A stretch of DNA of 64,000 nucleotides from Tabrizicola piscis (GTDB lineage: Bacteria > Pseudomonadota > Alphaproteobacteria > Rhodobacterales > Rhodobacteraceae), in contig NZ_CP034328.1 in the NCBI RefSeq assembly GCF_003940805.1, positions 1,222,001 through 1,286,000 on the forward strand. Direction: 5' to 3'. The position numbers and the translations under genes are program-made. The stretch's first letter is position 1. Each line of letters begins with the position of its first letter. The notes under the pieces were generated by a model. The model saw only the letters and a list, made by a program, of their open reading frames with translations. It searched no databases and was not told where the DNA came from. Positions 1 to 8,324 of the stretch are shown here, piece by piece.

Positions 1-2883
1 GCCACTGTTCGCGGTCAGGCCCGCAAGATCGACCCGCACCGCTGCCGTTGCCGTCTCATAGCTGGCGAAGTCCAGCCCCGTGCCGCCGGTCAGCAGATCC
101 GCCCCGGTACCGCCGATCAGCGTGTCATTGCCCTCGCCGCCGTCCAGCGTGTCATTGCCGGCCCGCCCGTCCAGCCGGTCATTGCCCGCAAGGCCCAGAA
201 GCTGGTTGGCAAGCGCGTCACCAGCCAGCCGGTCGGCAAAGACTGACCCTTCAAGATCCTCGATGGCAAGGTAGCTGTCCCCCCGCGCCTCGCCCATGTT
301 TGCGCTGGGGGTCGTCAGGTCCGCAACCACCCCCGCCGCCGCATCGGCGTGGCTGACCCGGTCGCGGCCAAGCCCACCCTCCAGCCGGTCCACCCCCGCC
401 CCGCCCAGCAGCGTGTCATTCCCGTCGCCGCCGACCAGCGTGTCATTCCCCGAACCGCCCGACAGCCAGTCATGTCCCAGCCGACCGTCAAGAAAGTCGT
501 TGCCCGCAAGGCCCGACACCAGATCATTTTGGTCGCTACCAAAGAAGCGGTCATTCAGCGTGGACAGATGGAAGCTTTCGATCAAGTTGTACCGGTCCCC
601 GGCGGCATCGCCGGTGGAAAGGTCAGTGTCGAGAAGATCCACCGTCACGCCAGCGGTGCTGTCGATGTAGCTGGCGATGTCAAACCCGTCGTCGCCATTC
701 AGCCGGTCGCCGCCAGAGCCCCCGACCAGCGTGTCATCGCCATCGCCGCCGTTGAGGGAATCGTTGCCGCCGCGGCCTTCTAGCAGGTCATTGCCTTCCA
801 GCCCCCAGAGCACAGCGGACTGCCCGTCACCGCCAAGGATGTCGCCGAAGCGCGAGCCTTCCACGTCTTCGATGCCGACAAAGCGGTCGCCCGCCGCATC
901 GCCGGTGTTGCGCCAGGGCTGCAGCAGATCGACAAGCACGGCGGAGGCATCGCGGTAGCTGACGCGGTCGCGACCTGCGCCGCCATCCAGGATATCGGCA
1001 CCGGCCCCGCCATCCAGCGTATCGTTGCCCAGACCGCCGTAGAGGCTGTCATTCCCGGCCACACCATAGAGGCGGTCATTACCCTCCATCCCGTCAAGGC
1101 GGTTGGCGGCGCTGTCACCGGTCATCATGTCGCCGAAGCGCGAGCCGTAGGCGCCTTCGATCGACTGGTATTGCTGCCCCGCTGCTGGCCCCCTTGATTG
1201 GGTCGTGCGCTGCAGGTCCAGCGTCACGGCGGCATTGGCGTTGATGAAATCAAGCATGTCGAAGCCGCCGCCGCCAAGGATGGTATCTGCGCCGGTGGTG
1301 TAGAAGAAGGTCTCGTTGGCATCGGTCCCCTGCACAAGGTCCGAGTTGACCGTCCCGGAAAGATAGCCGCTGGTGTCAGGGGCCGGGGGTGGGGCGTGCC
1401 ACAGGCCGATGAAATCCGTCAGGCGGAAGGCGCTTGCCGGGATCGGCAGGCCGTTCGCAGCGATGATGTCCAGCACCTCATCGCCATAGGTGATCCGGGC
1501 CCCGGTGGCCGTTGGGGTAATCGTCAGCGCGGCAAGTGAGTGGATTGTGCCAAGGGCGGACAGGTCAATCCGGTCGGTGCCAAGCTGGAAATCGGTGATC
1601 ACGTCCGGCTCGCCATCCTTGGCCAGCACGAAAAGGTCAGCGCCCGACCCGCCAGACAGCGTATCGGCCCCCGCCCCATCCGCCAGGATATCGGCACCGG
1701 CACCGCCGAAGATCACCTCGGCCGCGTCACCGCCAAGGATCATGTCGCCGCCGGAGGTGCCGGTCAGGGTGGCCGCTTCCTCGCCGCCCGTCAGGATCGG
1801 CGACAGGGGGCCGGGGTCCACCAGCAGGCGGGTGATGCCGGTGCCTTCGCCGGCGACAAAGACCTCGATCTTGCCATCGACGGGATGGGCGGCGATTGCG
1901 GTGATGTTGTCCAGCGCAAGGCCCGGCAGCTGCAGTTGGCTGGCCACCAGGACCAGCCGCCCGTCGGGCATCAGCGTCATCAGGGCCAGCCCGCCATCGC
2001 TGCCGCCGGTGACGACAAACACCCGATCCTCAAGGCTGACCGTGGCCAAGGTCTGCGTGCCCTGAAACCGGGTATCCAGCGTGTCGATCACATGGTCGGC
2101 CACCCGCATCACCCCGCCGGGCGCAATCTCGATCACGCTGAGCGACGAGGACCCGGAGGCGGCGACGATCAGGTAGGTCAGCCCCCCCACCTCAACCGCA
2201 CTGACGGCCGAGGGGTTGGCGATCCCGAGCCCCTGCGGCACGCCCATGACCTGCGGCTGTCCAAGGCTGCCACCGGGACCGATCGGCAGGACGCGGATCA
2301 CATCGCCGTTCAGGGACAGGCTGACCACAAAATCCTCAGCCCCGACGCGGACGGTGGTCAGGGCCGGGATGTCGACGCCCGGGCGCGGGGTATCAAGCAC
2401 CCGGGTTCCGACCGGGGTCATCGTGCCAGTGGCGCTGACGGAATAGGCGTGGATGGTGCTTTCGCCCATGCGCGCCGCGTAGAAATAGGTGGCCCCATCA
2501 ACCTCGACCAAGGTCTGTGCCGATAGCGTTCCCGACAGGCTGCCCGGCAATTGCAGCCCCGCTGACAACGCGCCGTTTTGCCCCATCGCATAGGCCTGAA
2601 CCCCGCCCAGATTGGCACCGGTCACGACAAGATGCGCCGCACCATTTACCGCCACGACGCCAAGCTGCGCCGCCGCAGATAGCGTGCTGCCGGGTGCCGT
2701 CTGTTCCTGATCGACCAACGTCATCGACTGGCCGACGTCCAGCGCCATGACCCCGCCACCCGCGCGCGTGGCGGTATAGAGTTTGACCGCGCCGTCCCGC
2801 GCGACCAATTCAAGATCAGTAATTCCCGACACCAGATTCAGCGGCGCAGCCGCGAACGTTTCCACAACCTGGAAGGTATACAT
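1..2883 (-). CDS. RTX-type calcium-binding protein, N-terminal part (cut by window edge)
   Basis: The gene starts at the ATG at 2883 and stays open to the left edge, so 961 codons are visible and the C-terminus is missing. Residues about 1-355 are repeated beta-strand units (for example TYFYAARMGESTIHAY and TYLIVAASGSSSLSVIE), which suggests a beta-propeller. From about residue 365 there are several blocks of hemolysin-type nonapeptides (GGAGADILADG, GGLGNDTLDGG, GGDGNDTLLGG), which in this family fold as a Ca2+-binding beta-roll, plus a serralysin-like segment DVITDFQLGTDRIDLSALG. There is no N-terminal signal peptide. This fits type I secretion through a C-terminal signal, which would lie outside the window. 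No type I transporter gene is visible. Whether it is an enzyme, adhesin or surface-layer protein cannot be told from here. Confidence 0.85.
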   Translation of the reverse strand, partial: MYTFQVVETFAAAPLNLVSGITDLELVARDGAVKLYTATRAGGGVMALDVGQSMTLVDQEQTAPGSTLSAAAQLGVVAVNGAAHLVVTGANLGGVQAYAMGQNGALSAGLQLPGSLSGTLSAQTLVEVDGATYFYAARMGESTIHAYSVSATGTMTPVGTRVLDTPRPGVDIPALTTVRVGAEDFVVSLSLNGDVIRVLPIGPGGSLGQPQVMGVPQGLGIANPSAVSAVEVGGLTYLIVAASGSSSLSVIEIAPGGVMRVADHVIDTLDTRFQGTQTLATVSLEDRVFVVTGGSDGGLALMTLMPDGRLVLVASQLQLPGLALDNITAIAAHPVDGKIEVFVAGEGTGITRLLVDPGPLSPILTGGEEAATLTGTSGGDMILGGDAAEVIFGGAGADILADGAGADTLSGGSGADLFVLAKDGEPDVITDFQLGTDRIDLSALGTIHSLAALTITPTATGARITYGDEVLDIIAANGLPIPASAFRLTDFIGLWHAPPPAPDTSGYLSGTVNSDLVQGTDANETFFYTTGADTILGGGGFDMLDFINANAAVTLDLQRTTQSRGPAAGQQYQSIEGAYGSRFGDMMTGDSAANRLDGMEGNDRLYGVAGNDSLYGGLGNDTLDGGAGADILDGGAGRDRVSYRDASAVLVDLLQPWRNTGDAAGDRFVGIEDVEGSRFGDILGGDGQSAVLWGLEGNDLLEGRGGNDSLNGGDGDDTLVGGSGGDRLNGDDGFDIASYIDSTAGVTVDLLDTDLSTGDAAGDRYNLIESFHLSTLNDRFFGSDQNDLVSGLAGNDFLDGRLGHDWLSGGSGNDTLVGGDGNDTLLGGAGVDRLEGGLGRDRVSHADAAAGVVADLTTPSANMGEARGDSYLAIEDLEGSVFADRLAGDALANQLLGLAGNDRLDGRAGNDTLDGGEGNDTLIGGTGADLLTGGTGLDFASYETATAAVRVDLAGLTANSG

Positions 2884-3013
2884 GCGATGCCCCGCCAACC
2901 CACTTGCCCATGGGCGGAGAGTGGGGCAGCGGGGGTGCGGCAGGCGGATGGGTTTCGGGCGCTACTGCGGCGTTTGCCCGGGATTTACAGCAAAGCTTCG
3001 CGAACTGGGCAGA

Positions 3014-4318
3014 TCAGCGCCCAACACCGCCATAGCGGGTGAAGCCCGCCTCAAGCACCTCGCCGCGGTCGTAGATGTTGCGCAGGTCGGCCATTTGCGG
3101 CGTTGCCATCTTGCGCGCCAGCTTGGTCAGGTCGAGACCGCGGAATTCGTTCCATTCCGTCAGCAAGACCAGCAGGTCGGCACCAGACGCCGCCTGATAG
3201 GGGTTTTCCATCCATTTGACGCCGGGCAGCAGCGCCTCGCCTTCATGCCGTCCTTGCGGGTCGGTGACGCGCACCCTTGCGCCTGCGCCGACAAGGGCCG
3301 GGATGATGGTCAGCGAAGGGGCGTCGCGCATGTCATCGGTGTTGGGCTTGAAGGTCACGCCAAGGATGGCGATGGTCTTGTCGCGGACCGATCCGTCACA
3401 GAGATCGACGATCTTGTCGATCATCCGGCGCTTCATTTCCTCATTGACCTTGATGACCGTCTCGACGATCTGCATCGGCATGGCATGTTCCTGGCCGATA
3501 CGCGCCAAGGCCTTGGTATCCTTCGGAAAACAGCTTCCCCCGTAGCCTGGGCCTGCATGAAGGAACTTGTCGCCGATCCGCCCGTCCATGCCGATGCCCT
3601 TGGACACGGCCTTGACATCTGCCCCCACCCGTTCGCAGAGGGCGGCGATTTCGTTGATGAAGGTGATCTTGGTGGCCAGAAAGGCGTTGGCGGCATATTT
3701 GATCATCTCGGCGCTTTCGAGCCCGGTATAGACCATCGGGAATTCGCGCAGGGACAGGGGGCGGTAAAGCTCGGCCATCACCTTCTTCGCCCGGTCCGAT
3801 TCAACCCCGACGACCACGCGGTCGGGATGCATGAAATCGTCGATTGCAGCACCTTCGCGCAGGAATTCCGGGTTCGACGCCACGTCGAACTGTGCCTGCG
3901 GATTGGCGGCGATGATCGCCTCGGCAACCTTGCGGTTGGTGCCGACAGGGACGGTCGATTTCGTGACCACCACCGCGTAACCCGTCAGCGCCCGGCCGAT
4001 TTCCGCTGCGGCATCCATGACATAGGTCAGGTCGGCATGGCCATCGCCGCGCCGGGTGGGGGTGCCGACGGCGATGAACACTGCCTCGGCCCCGTCGACC
4101 GCTTGGGCAAGATCGGTGGTGAAGGTCAGCCGCCCCGCCGCGACGTTCTTGGCCAAAAGCGCCTCAAGCCCCGGTTCGAAGATCGGCACTTCGCCGGCCG
4201 TCAGCCGGGCAATCTTGGCCGCGTCACGGTCGACGCAGACGACATCATGTCCGAAGTCGGAAAAGCAGGTGCCCGAAACCAGCCCCACATACCCCGTCCC
4301 GATCATTGCAATCCGCAT
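3014..4318 (-). CDS. ugd: UDP-glucose 6-dehydrogenase
   Basis: This cytoplasmic enzyme oxidises UDP-glucose to UDP-glucuronate with two NAD+, supplying sugar for capsule, exopolysaccharide or lipid sugars. The protein has 434 residues, normal for the family. The N-terminal Rossmann motif GTGYVGLVSGTCFSDFGHD lies at residues 7-25, and the catalytic cysteine sits in GYGGSCFPKDTKAL near residue 260. The C-terminal UDP-binding domain includes GVTFKPNTDDMRDAPS. The ATG at 4318 follows an AAGGGA Shine-Dalgarno sequence. It is transcribed towards the RTX gene with a 130-bp gap, so a joint role in surface polymers is possible, but only position suggests it. Confidence 0.95.
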   Translation of the reverse strand: MRIAMIGTGYVGLVSGTCFSDFGHDVVCVDRDAAKIARLTAGEVPIFEPGLEALLAKNVAAGRLTFTTDLAQAVDGAEAVFIAVGTPTRRGDGHADLTYVMDAAAEIGRALTGYAVVVTKSTVPVGTNRKVAEAIIAANPQAQFDVASNPEFLREGAAIDDFMHPDRVVVGVESDRAKKVMAELYRPLSLREFPMVYTGLESAEMIKYAANAFLATKITFINEIAALCERVGADVKAVSKGIGMDGRIGDKFLHAGPGYGGSCFPKDTKALARIGQEHAMPMQIVETVIKVNEEMKRRMIDKIVDLCDGSVRDKTIAILGVTFKPNTDDMRDAPSLTIIPALVGAGARVRVTDPQGRHEGEALLPGVKWMENPYQAASGADLLVLLTEWNEFRGLDLTKLARKMATPQMADLRNIYDRGEVLEAGFTRYGGVGR

Positions 4319-4379
4319 GATCCATGTCCCTTCATTCGACCAGAGGCCTGTCTATGCAGGACGATCGTGGCTGTCAAAT

Positions 4380-4403
4380 GGCAGAGGCGCGACCGCCTCT
4401 GCC
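4380..4403 (-). terminator. Hairpin after the DUF2793 gene
   Basis: A perfect inverted repeat with 10-base arms (GGCAGAGGCG / CGCCTCTGCC) and a 4-base loop lies between the stop of the DUF2793 gene and the start of ugd, both read on the minus strand. The T tract after it on that strand is poor (ATTTG), so it may be a weak terminator or an mRNA-end hairpin. Confidence 0.55.
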
Positions 4404-4420
4404 ACAGGCTGTTCCCTGCG

Positions 4421-6412
4421 CTAGTAGTCGCTTTCAAGGTAAAGACTGTTGACCATGATGCCGACCACCGAGGATACCCCGCCCACCGACACATAGGACC
4501 ACGGTGCCAAAAGGGTGGTCGCGGTCGGCAGATTGGTCGTGACGGTCCCGGTCGCCGCAGTGCCGGTCACAAGGTCAATCACCTGATAGGACAGGACCTG
4601 TGTCGTTCCGGGCGGGCAGAACAGCGCGAGTTCATAGACTGCGGTCCGGTCGACATTTGGCTTCGGGAAGGCCGCGCCAAGGTTGATCTTCGTGGCCGTA
4701 CCGGAGCCGTCATTGTGCATAAGCTGGATGGTCGTGTCCGTCGCGTCATAGCCCATGCCGCAGATGTTGGTCAGGGTCGAGGGGTCGACATCCGTCGGTA
4801 CGGCAGTTGTCGCGCGCATCCCGGCAAAGGCGCGGTGGCTGGCATTGGCAAGGCCGGTTGCCGGGGCCCAACGCCAGACCAGATGAAACCCGCCCAGCGC
4901 GTCCGAGGGCCCGCCAATGGTCTTGATCTGCGCGCTGCCGCGAAACCCGGCGACTGCCGTGGTTGCTGCTGAGGTGACCAGCCATTCGCGCCTTTGCATG
5001 TAGGCGTAGAGGTTGGTCGTCGCCACGTTCGCGTTGGTTGCCGTCCCGGTCGTGGACAGGTTGATGCCCCATTCGGACCCGACACCCGCATTGCCCTGCG
5101 CTGTCCAGAACGAAACCTTGTTGCGCGCAAGCATCGGCTGCAGGGCGGTATCCAGACCGCTTGGTCCGACGATCGCCGGCAGGATACGCCCGCCGACAGT
5201 GTGCCCAAACAGCTTGACCCCGCCCGGCGCAGGGGCCGGGGGCGTTGCGATTGCGGCCAGACGCAGCTGCCCGCCCTCAATCTCGACATCTGCGGCTCCG
5301 GCAAAGGCACCCGCGTTGTTCCACTGGATCTCGCCCGCCGCCCCACCCGGACTGCCGCCCGCTGGGGCCGCCCAAGTGCCATCCGCCCGCAGAAAGTTTG
5401 CCGTCCCCCCGCCCGATGCCGGGGCAAGGCCCTTTGCCCCGCTGGTGAAGGTGGACAGAAGCGCGGTCGCCTGTGCCGGTGTCAGCACTTCCGGGCTGCC
5501 GGTTCCCGCCGTGTCACGGCCAAGGAAGCTGTCGGTCGCGATGCTGGCCAGCTTGCCCAGCGTCACCACGCCCGCGTCAATCGCCCAGCTTGCGCCGCCA
5601 CCTGACACCGTGATGTCGCCCTTGTCACCATCCGTCACGCCCCCACCGCCACCACCGACCGGCAGGGTGACCCCCGCGCTGCGGACCTTCACCTCGCCGC
5701 TGGAGGTGTTCAGCCACAGCGTCCCATTGACCGGGCTGGTCGGATCGGCTGCCTGCCCGCCCAGATGCACCGGCTGCGGCAGCGTCACCTCGCCCGTCGC
5801 CGCATCCGCCTCCAGCGCGGTGGCAAAGCTGGCGCCATCGGCACTGACCTTGACCGAGAAATCATCCGACCCCGCCGTCCCCATCTCGGCCCGGCCTGAA
5901 AAGCCGGTCTGGAACAAAAGGCTGGCCGTATCGCCCGCCGCTGCCTTGTTCAGCTTCAGCTGGTGGCCGGACCCGGCATGGTTCAACAGCGTCGCGGGCG
6001 CCGAGACCGTCAGCCGGTTCATAGCATCCGCCGTGGCAGAGACGCCCAGTTGCGTCACCGACAGCGGCCCATCTGCAAGCGCCTTCCACGCCAGCCCGTC
6101 GAACACCGCCGTCTGGGATTCGCTCAGCACATGCGCGCGCCAGCCGGAAAGGGGTTGGGTGAACTGCCAGCCGGTTTCGGAGAACAGGGCGATCCGCCCG
6201 GACTGCCCGGCCCAAGGCCCCGTCGCCCCAGCCGCCACGATGTGCCGGTCACCCAGCGTGGGCAGGGCCGGTGGCGTGGTCAGCGTGCGGTTGATCACCG
6301 TCAGCTGGACAATCAAGTCCAGCGCAAGGATCGCCTCGTTATGGGTGACATGTTTTTGCGCCTGTGCCGGAAGGATCAGGGGCAGCGACAGGATCGTGGT
6401 TTCGTCGGGCAT
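4421..6412 (-). CDS. DUF2793 domain protein, phage tail-fibre-like
   Basis: The protein has 663 residues. I chose the ATG at 6412 because a GGAGG stands 5 bases upstream; an in-frame start at 6493 would add 27 untypical residues. Residues 1 to about 110 match the DUF2793 pattern (LPLILPAQAQKHVTHNEA, GDRHIVAAGATGPWAGQ, GRIALFSETGWQF). Next come beta-rich segments, a Gly run, and linker phrases common in tailed-phage fibres (GDITVSGGGASWAIDAG, ANFLRADGTWAAP, GEIQWNNAGAFAG). The C-terminal 250 residues look like a receptor-binding or capsid-decoration beta domain. DUF2793 proteins occur in prophages and, as I recall, among the tail-fibre genes of Rhodobacter gene transfer agents. No other phage gene lies nearby, so it is an orphan structural gene or a GTA accessory locus. 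Confidence 0.7.
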   Translation of the reverse strand: MPDETTILSLPLILPAQAQKHVTHNEAILALDLIVQLTVINRTLTTPPALPTLGDRHIVAAGATGPWAGQSGRIALFSETGWQFTQPLSGWRAHVLSESQTAVFDGLAWKALADGPLSVTQLGVSATADAMNRLTVSAPATLLNHAGSGHQLKLNKAAAGDTASLLFQTGFSGRAEMGTAGSDDFSVKVSADGASFATALEADAATGEVTLPQPVHLGGQAADPTSPVNGTLWLNTSSGEVKVRSAGVTLPVGGGGGGVTDGDKGDITVSGGGASWAIDAGVVTLGKLASIATDSFLGRDTAGTGSPEVLTPAQATALLSTFTSGAKGLAPASGGGTANFLRADGTWAAPAGGSPGGAAGEIQWNNAGAFAGAADVEIEGGQLRLAAIATPPAPAPGGVKLFGHTVGGRILPAIVGPSGLDTALQPMLARNKVSFWTAQGNAGVGSEWGINLSTTGTATNANVATTNLYAYMQRREWLVTSAATTAVAGFRGSAQIKTIGGPSDALGGFHLVWRWAPATGLANASHRAFAGMRATTAVPTDVDPSTLTNICGMGYDATDTTIQLMHNDGSGTATKINLGAAFPKPNVDRTAVYELALFCPPGTTQVLSYQVIDLVTGTAATGTVTTNLPTATTLLAPWSYVSVGGVSSVVGIMVNSLYLESDY

Positions 6413-6511
6413 GGATACCTCCGCAGGATCGCCTTGGCGGGCGAACCTAGGGAAAGACCGTTCATGACCCCTCACCGGGGGGTGCGGCGTCAAGCCCCCG
6501 CGCGCAACACC

Positions 6512-7405
6512 CTATGGCACCGGCTGTGGCGGGATGCGCCCGCGCCGCGCCTCGGCCCAGGTGTTCAGGCTGACCGCGCCCACGATCATCGCGCCGCCCA
6601 GCAGAACAAAGGCATCCACCGCCTCACCAAAGACCAACGCGCCCAGCAGCGCCGCCCAGACGATCTGCAGGAATGTCACCGGCTGCGTGACGGCCAAGGG
6701 CGCCGCGCTGAACGCCCGCGTCATGGTGTAGTGCCCAACGGTCGCCAGCGCCGCCACCAGCGCCAGCCATGCCAGTTGCATCCCCGTCACCGGCTGCCAC
6801 ACCCACCAGGCCAGCGGTGCCAGTCCCACGGCCACCGTCACCGACAAGACCGCCACCACGACCGAGGCCGGGGCCAGACCGCTCAGCCGCTTGGCGATGA
6901 TATAGCTTGTGGCAAAGCACAAGGTCGCCGCCAGCTGCGACAGATGCCCCAAGGACACCTCCCGCAAGCCCGGCCGAAGCACAACCAACGCCCCCACCAC
7001 CGCCACCAGGATCGAGATCACGCGCCCGCGCCCCAAGCCCTCGCCCAAGATCAGCCCAGCAATCACCAGCACCGCCACCGGGTTCAGAAACCCGATCGCC
7101 GCCATCTCTGCCACCGGGACCCGCGCCATGGCGTAGAACCAGAACACCACCGCCACGACATGCAACGCCCCGCGCAAGCCGAACAGCCGCAGGACCGGCA
7201 GCGGAAACCGCGTCGCCCGCGCCTGCCAGATCGCCGGGGCGAGGAACAAAAGACCGAAGGCAAAGCGGATAAAGGCCGATTGCGCGGCAGGAAGCTCTGT
7301 TCCCAGATGCCGTACCACGCCATTGACCGCCACGAAGGCAATCGTGGTGGCCAGCATCCACAAGACCCCTTCTAGGGGGCGGCCCGGATCGGTCGCGTCG
7401 CGCAT
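6512..7405 (-). CDS. EamA/DMT-family permease
   Basis: A drug/metabolite transporter of about 297 residues with ten predicted membrane helices arranged as two EamA repeats (first from VLWMLATTIAFVAVNG, second from GHLSQLAATLCFATSYIIAK). Substrate is unknown. The ATG at 7405 is used here; a GTG at 7414 lies at a better distance from a GGAGG and adds three residues. It follows the lysE gene by about 60 bases on the same strand, so the two are probably co-transcribed. The second EamA repeat ends close to the C-terminus (LLGGAMIVGAVSLNTWAEA), as usual. Confidence 0.85.
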   Translation of the reverse strand: MRDATDPGRPLEGVLWMLATTIAFVAVNGVVRHLGTELPAAQSAFIRFAFGLLFLAPAIWQARATRFPLPVLRLFGLRGALHVVAVVFWFYAMARVPVAEMAAIGFLNPVAVLVIAGLILGEGLGRGRVISILVAVVGALVVLRPGLREVSLGHLSQLAATLCFATSYIIAKRLSGLAPASVVVAVLSVTVAVGLAPLAWWVWQPVTGMQLAWLALVAALATVGHYTMTRAFSAAPLAVTQPVTFLQIVWAALLGALVFGEAVDAFVLLGGAMIVGAVSLNTWAEARRGRIPPQPVP

Positions 7406-7467
7406 GGGGGGCACAGAACCGGAAGCCTCCGCCAAAGACAAGGGGGCTTCCAAAGACTGGGGTGGCT

Positions 7468-8070
7468 TCAGCCCAAGGCAAGCGCCGCCGCAATCGCCCA
7501 CATCGTGCAGCCCACCCCGATCTCCAGCCAGACCCAGGCCGCTGGTCTGGCGAAGATCGGGGCCAGCAGCCGCGCGCCAAAGCCAAGTGCCGCGAAAAAG
7601 CTGAAAGACCCGAACATCGCCGCAATCGCAAAGCTGACCTGATAGGGGGCGTACTGGGCCGAGATCGACCCCAGCAGCACGACCGTATCCAGATAGACAT
7701 GCGGATTGGCCCAGGTCAGCAAGAGACAAGTCGCCAGCACCTGCCGCAGGGGCGCTGCCGTCGCCTGGGACGGCTTCAGCGCCTCGCCCCCCTTGGCAGC
7801 CGCCCGAAACCGAAGCGCGCCATAGACCAGCAGGAACCCCACCCCCAGCCAGCGCATCGCCTCGCCGAACCATGGCACCGCGCCCGACAATGCCCCGAAC
7901 CCAGCGACACCCGCCGCGATAAGCACCGCATCCGACGTGGCACAAACCGCGACAACCGCCGCCACATGCTCACGCCGCAGCCCTTGCCGCAGCACAAACG
8001 CATTCTGCGCCCCGATCGCCAGGATCAGGCTGACCGCCACCAGATAGCCCTGCACTGCGGCTTCAAGCAC
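7468..8070 (-). CDS. argO: LysE/ArgO-family amino-acid exporter
   Basis: An inner-membrane exporter of 200 residues with about six helices. The family signature is at the N-terminus (LILAIGAQNAFVLRQGLRREH), and the second half contains TWANPHVYLDTVVLLGS, typical of LysE/ArgO proteins that export L-arginine or L-lysine. The start is a GTG at 8070 whose first bases overlap the stop of a 34-codon ORF, so its translation is probably coupled to that ORF. A GGGAG lies 7 bases upstream. The ArgP-like regulator is divergent on the other side of the intergenic region, as in other bacteria where ArgP activates argO. The symbol rests on this pairing. Confidence 0.85.
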   Translation of the reverse strand: MLEAAVQGYLVAVSLILAIGAQNAFVLRQGLRREHVAAVVAVCATSDAVLIAAGVAGFGALSGAVPWFGEAMRWLGVGFLLVYGALRFRAAAKGGEALKPSQATAAPLRQVLATCLLLTWANPHVYLDTVVLLGSISAQYAPYQVSFAIAAMFGSFSFFAALGFGARLLAPIFARPAAWVWLEIGVGCTMWAIAAALALG

Positions 8071-8167
8071 GCGACAACTCCCGCAAGGCGTCCAGTGCCG
8101 CGTGCCGCTGATCCCCGCCTACTGGCTCCATCCCCCGCAACAGCGCTGCCAGATCGCGTTCCGCCAT
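8063..8167 (-). CDS. Small Arg-rich ORF coupled to the exporter gene
   Basis: A 34-codon ORF with an ATG at 8167 behind a GAGGGG motif. Its stop TGA at 8063-8065 lies just inside the start of the LysE-family gene. The peptide (MAERDLAALLRGMEPVGG, then DQRHAALDALRELSRA) contains five arginines and no lysine. Two readings are possible: a translated leader whose translation influences the arginine/lysine exporter, or the remnant of a longer protein such as an ACT-domain protein whose middle has been deleted. I do not recognise a family with confidence. Confidence 0.4.
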   Translation of the reverse strand: MAERDLAALLRGMEPVGGDQRHAALDALRELSRA

Positions 8168-8195
8168 CGCCCCCCCTCGAAATCCCCACCCTGGA

Positions 8196-8235
8196 CTTTC
8201 TTTCTGCAAAATATCCCAGCCGAGGGCTTCCGCAC
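8196..8235 (-). repeat. GGGATATTT-type dispersed repeat, copy 1
   Basis: Read on the minus strand the element contains CGGCTGGGATATTTTGCAGA followed by an A/G-rich stretch. The same core (a GC-rich part, GGGATATTT, then a purine-rich part) recurs at about 14296, 16840, 32459 and 62195. It lies between the divergent exporter and regulator genes. Confidence 0.6.
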
Positions 8236-8291
8236 CCTCCCCCCGCACCGCATATCCCGCTTGACCTACGGCCCCGACCAGCCTCAGTCTA

Positions 8292-8315
8292 GTTAATCTT
8301 TTTGTCGTTGGATTA
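8292..8315. promoter_or_regulatory. Candidate LysR/ArgP binding dyad
   Basis: Inverted TAATC and GATTA half-sites (8293-8297 and 8310-8314) separated by 12 bases stand just upstream of the LysR-type regulator, on the side facing the exporter gene. LysR regulators usually bind dyads of this size in the divergent promoter region. The call rests on position and symmetry only. Confidence 0.3.
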
Positions 8316-8324
8316 GCGCAACTC

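Noticed and set aside
2783..4972. Long open frame on the plus strand (729 codons)
   Set aside because: It lies antisense to ugd, whose motifs are unmistakable; its translation is rich in Arg, His and Gly and shows no domain. High GC content produces such frames.
4421..6412. Prophage region
   Set aside because: Only one tail-fibre-like gene is present; neighbours on both sides are core or transporter genes, and no integrase, capsid or lysis gene is visible.
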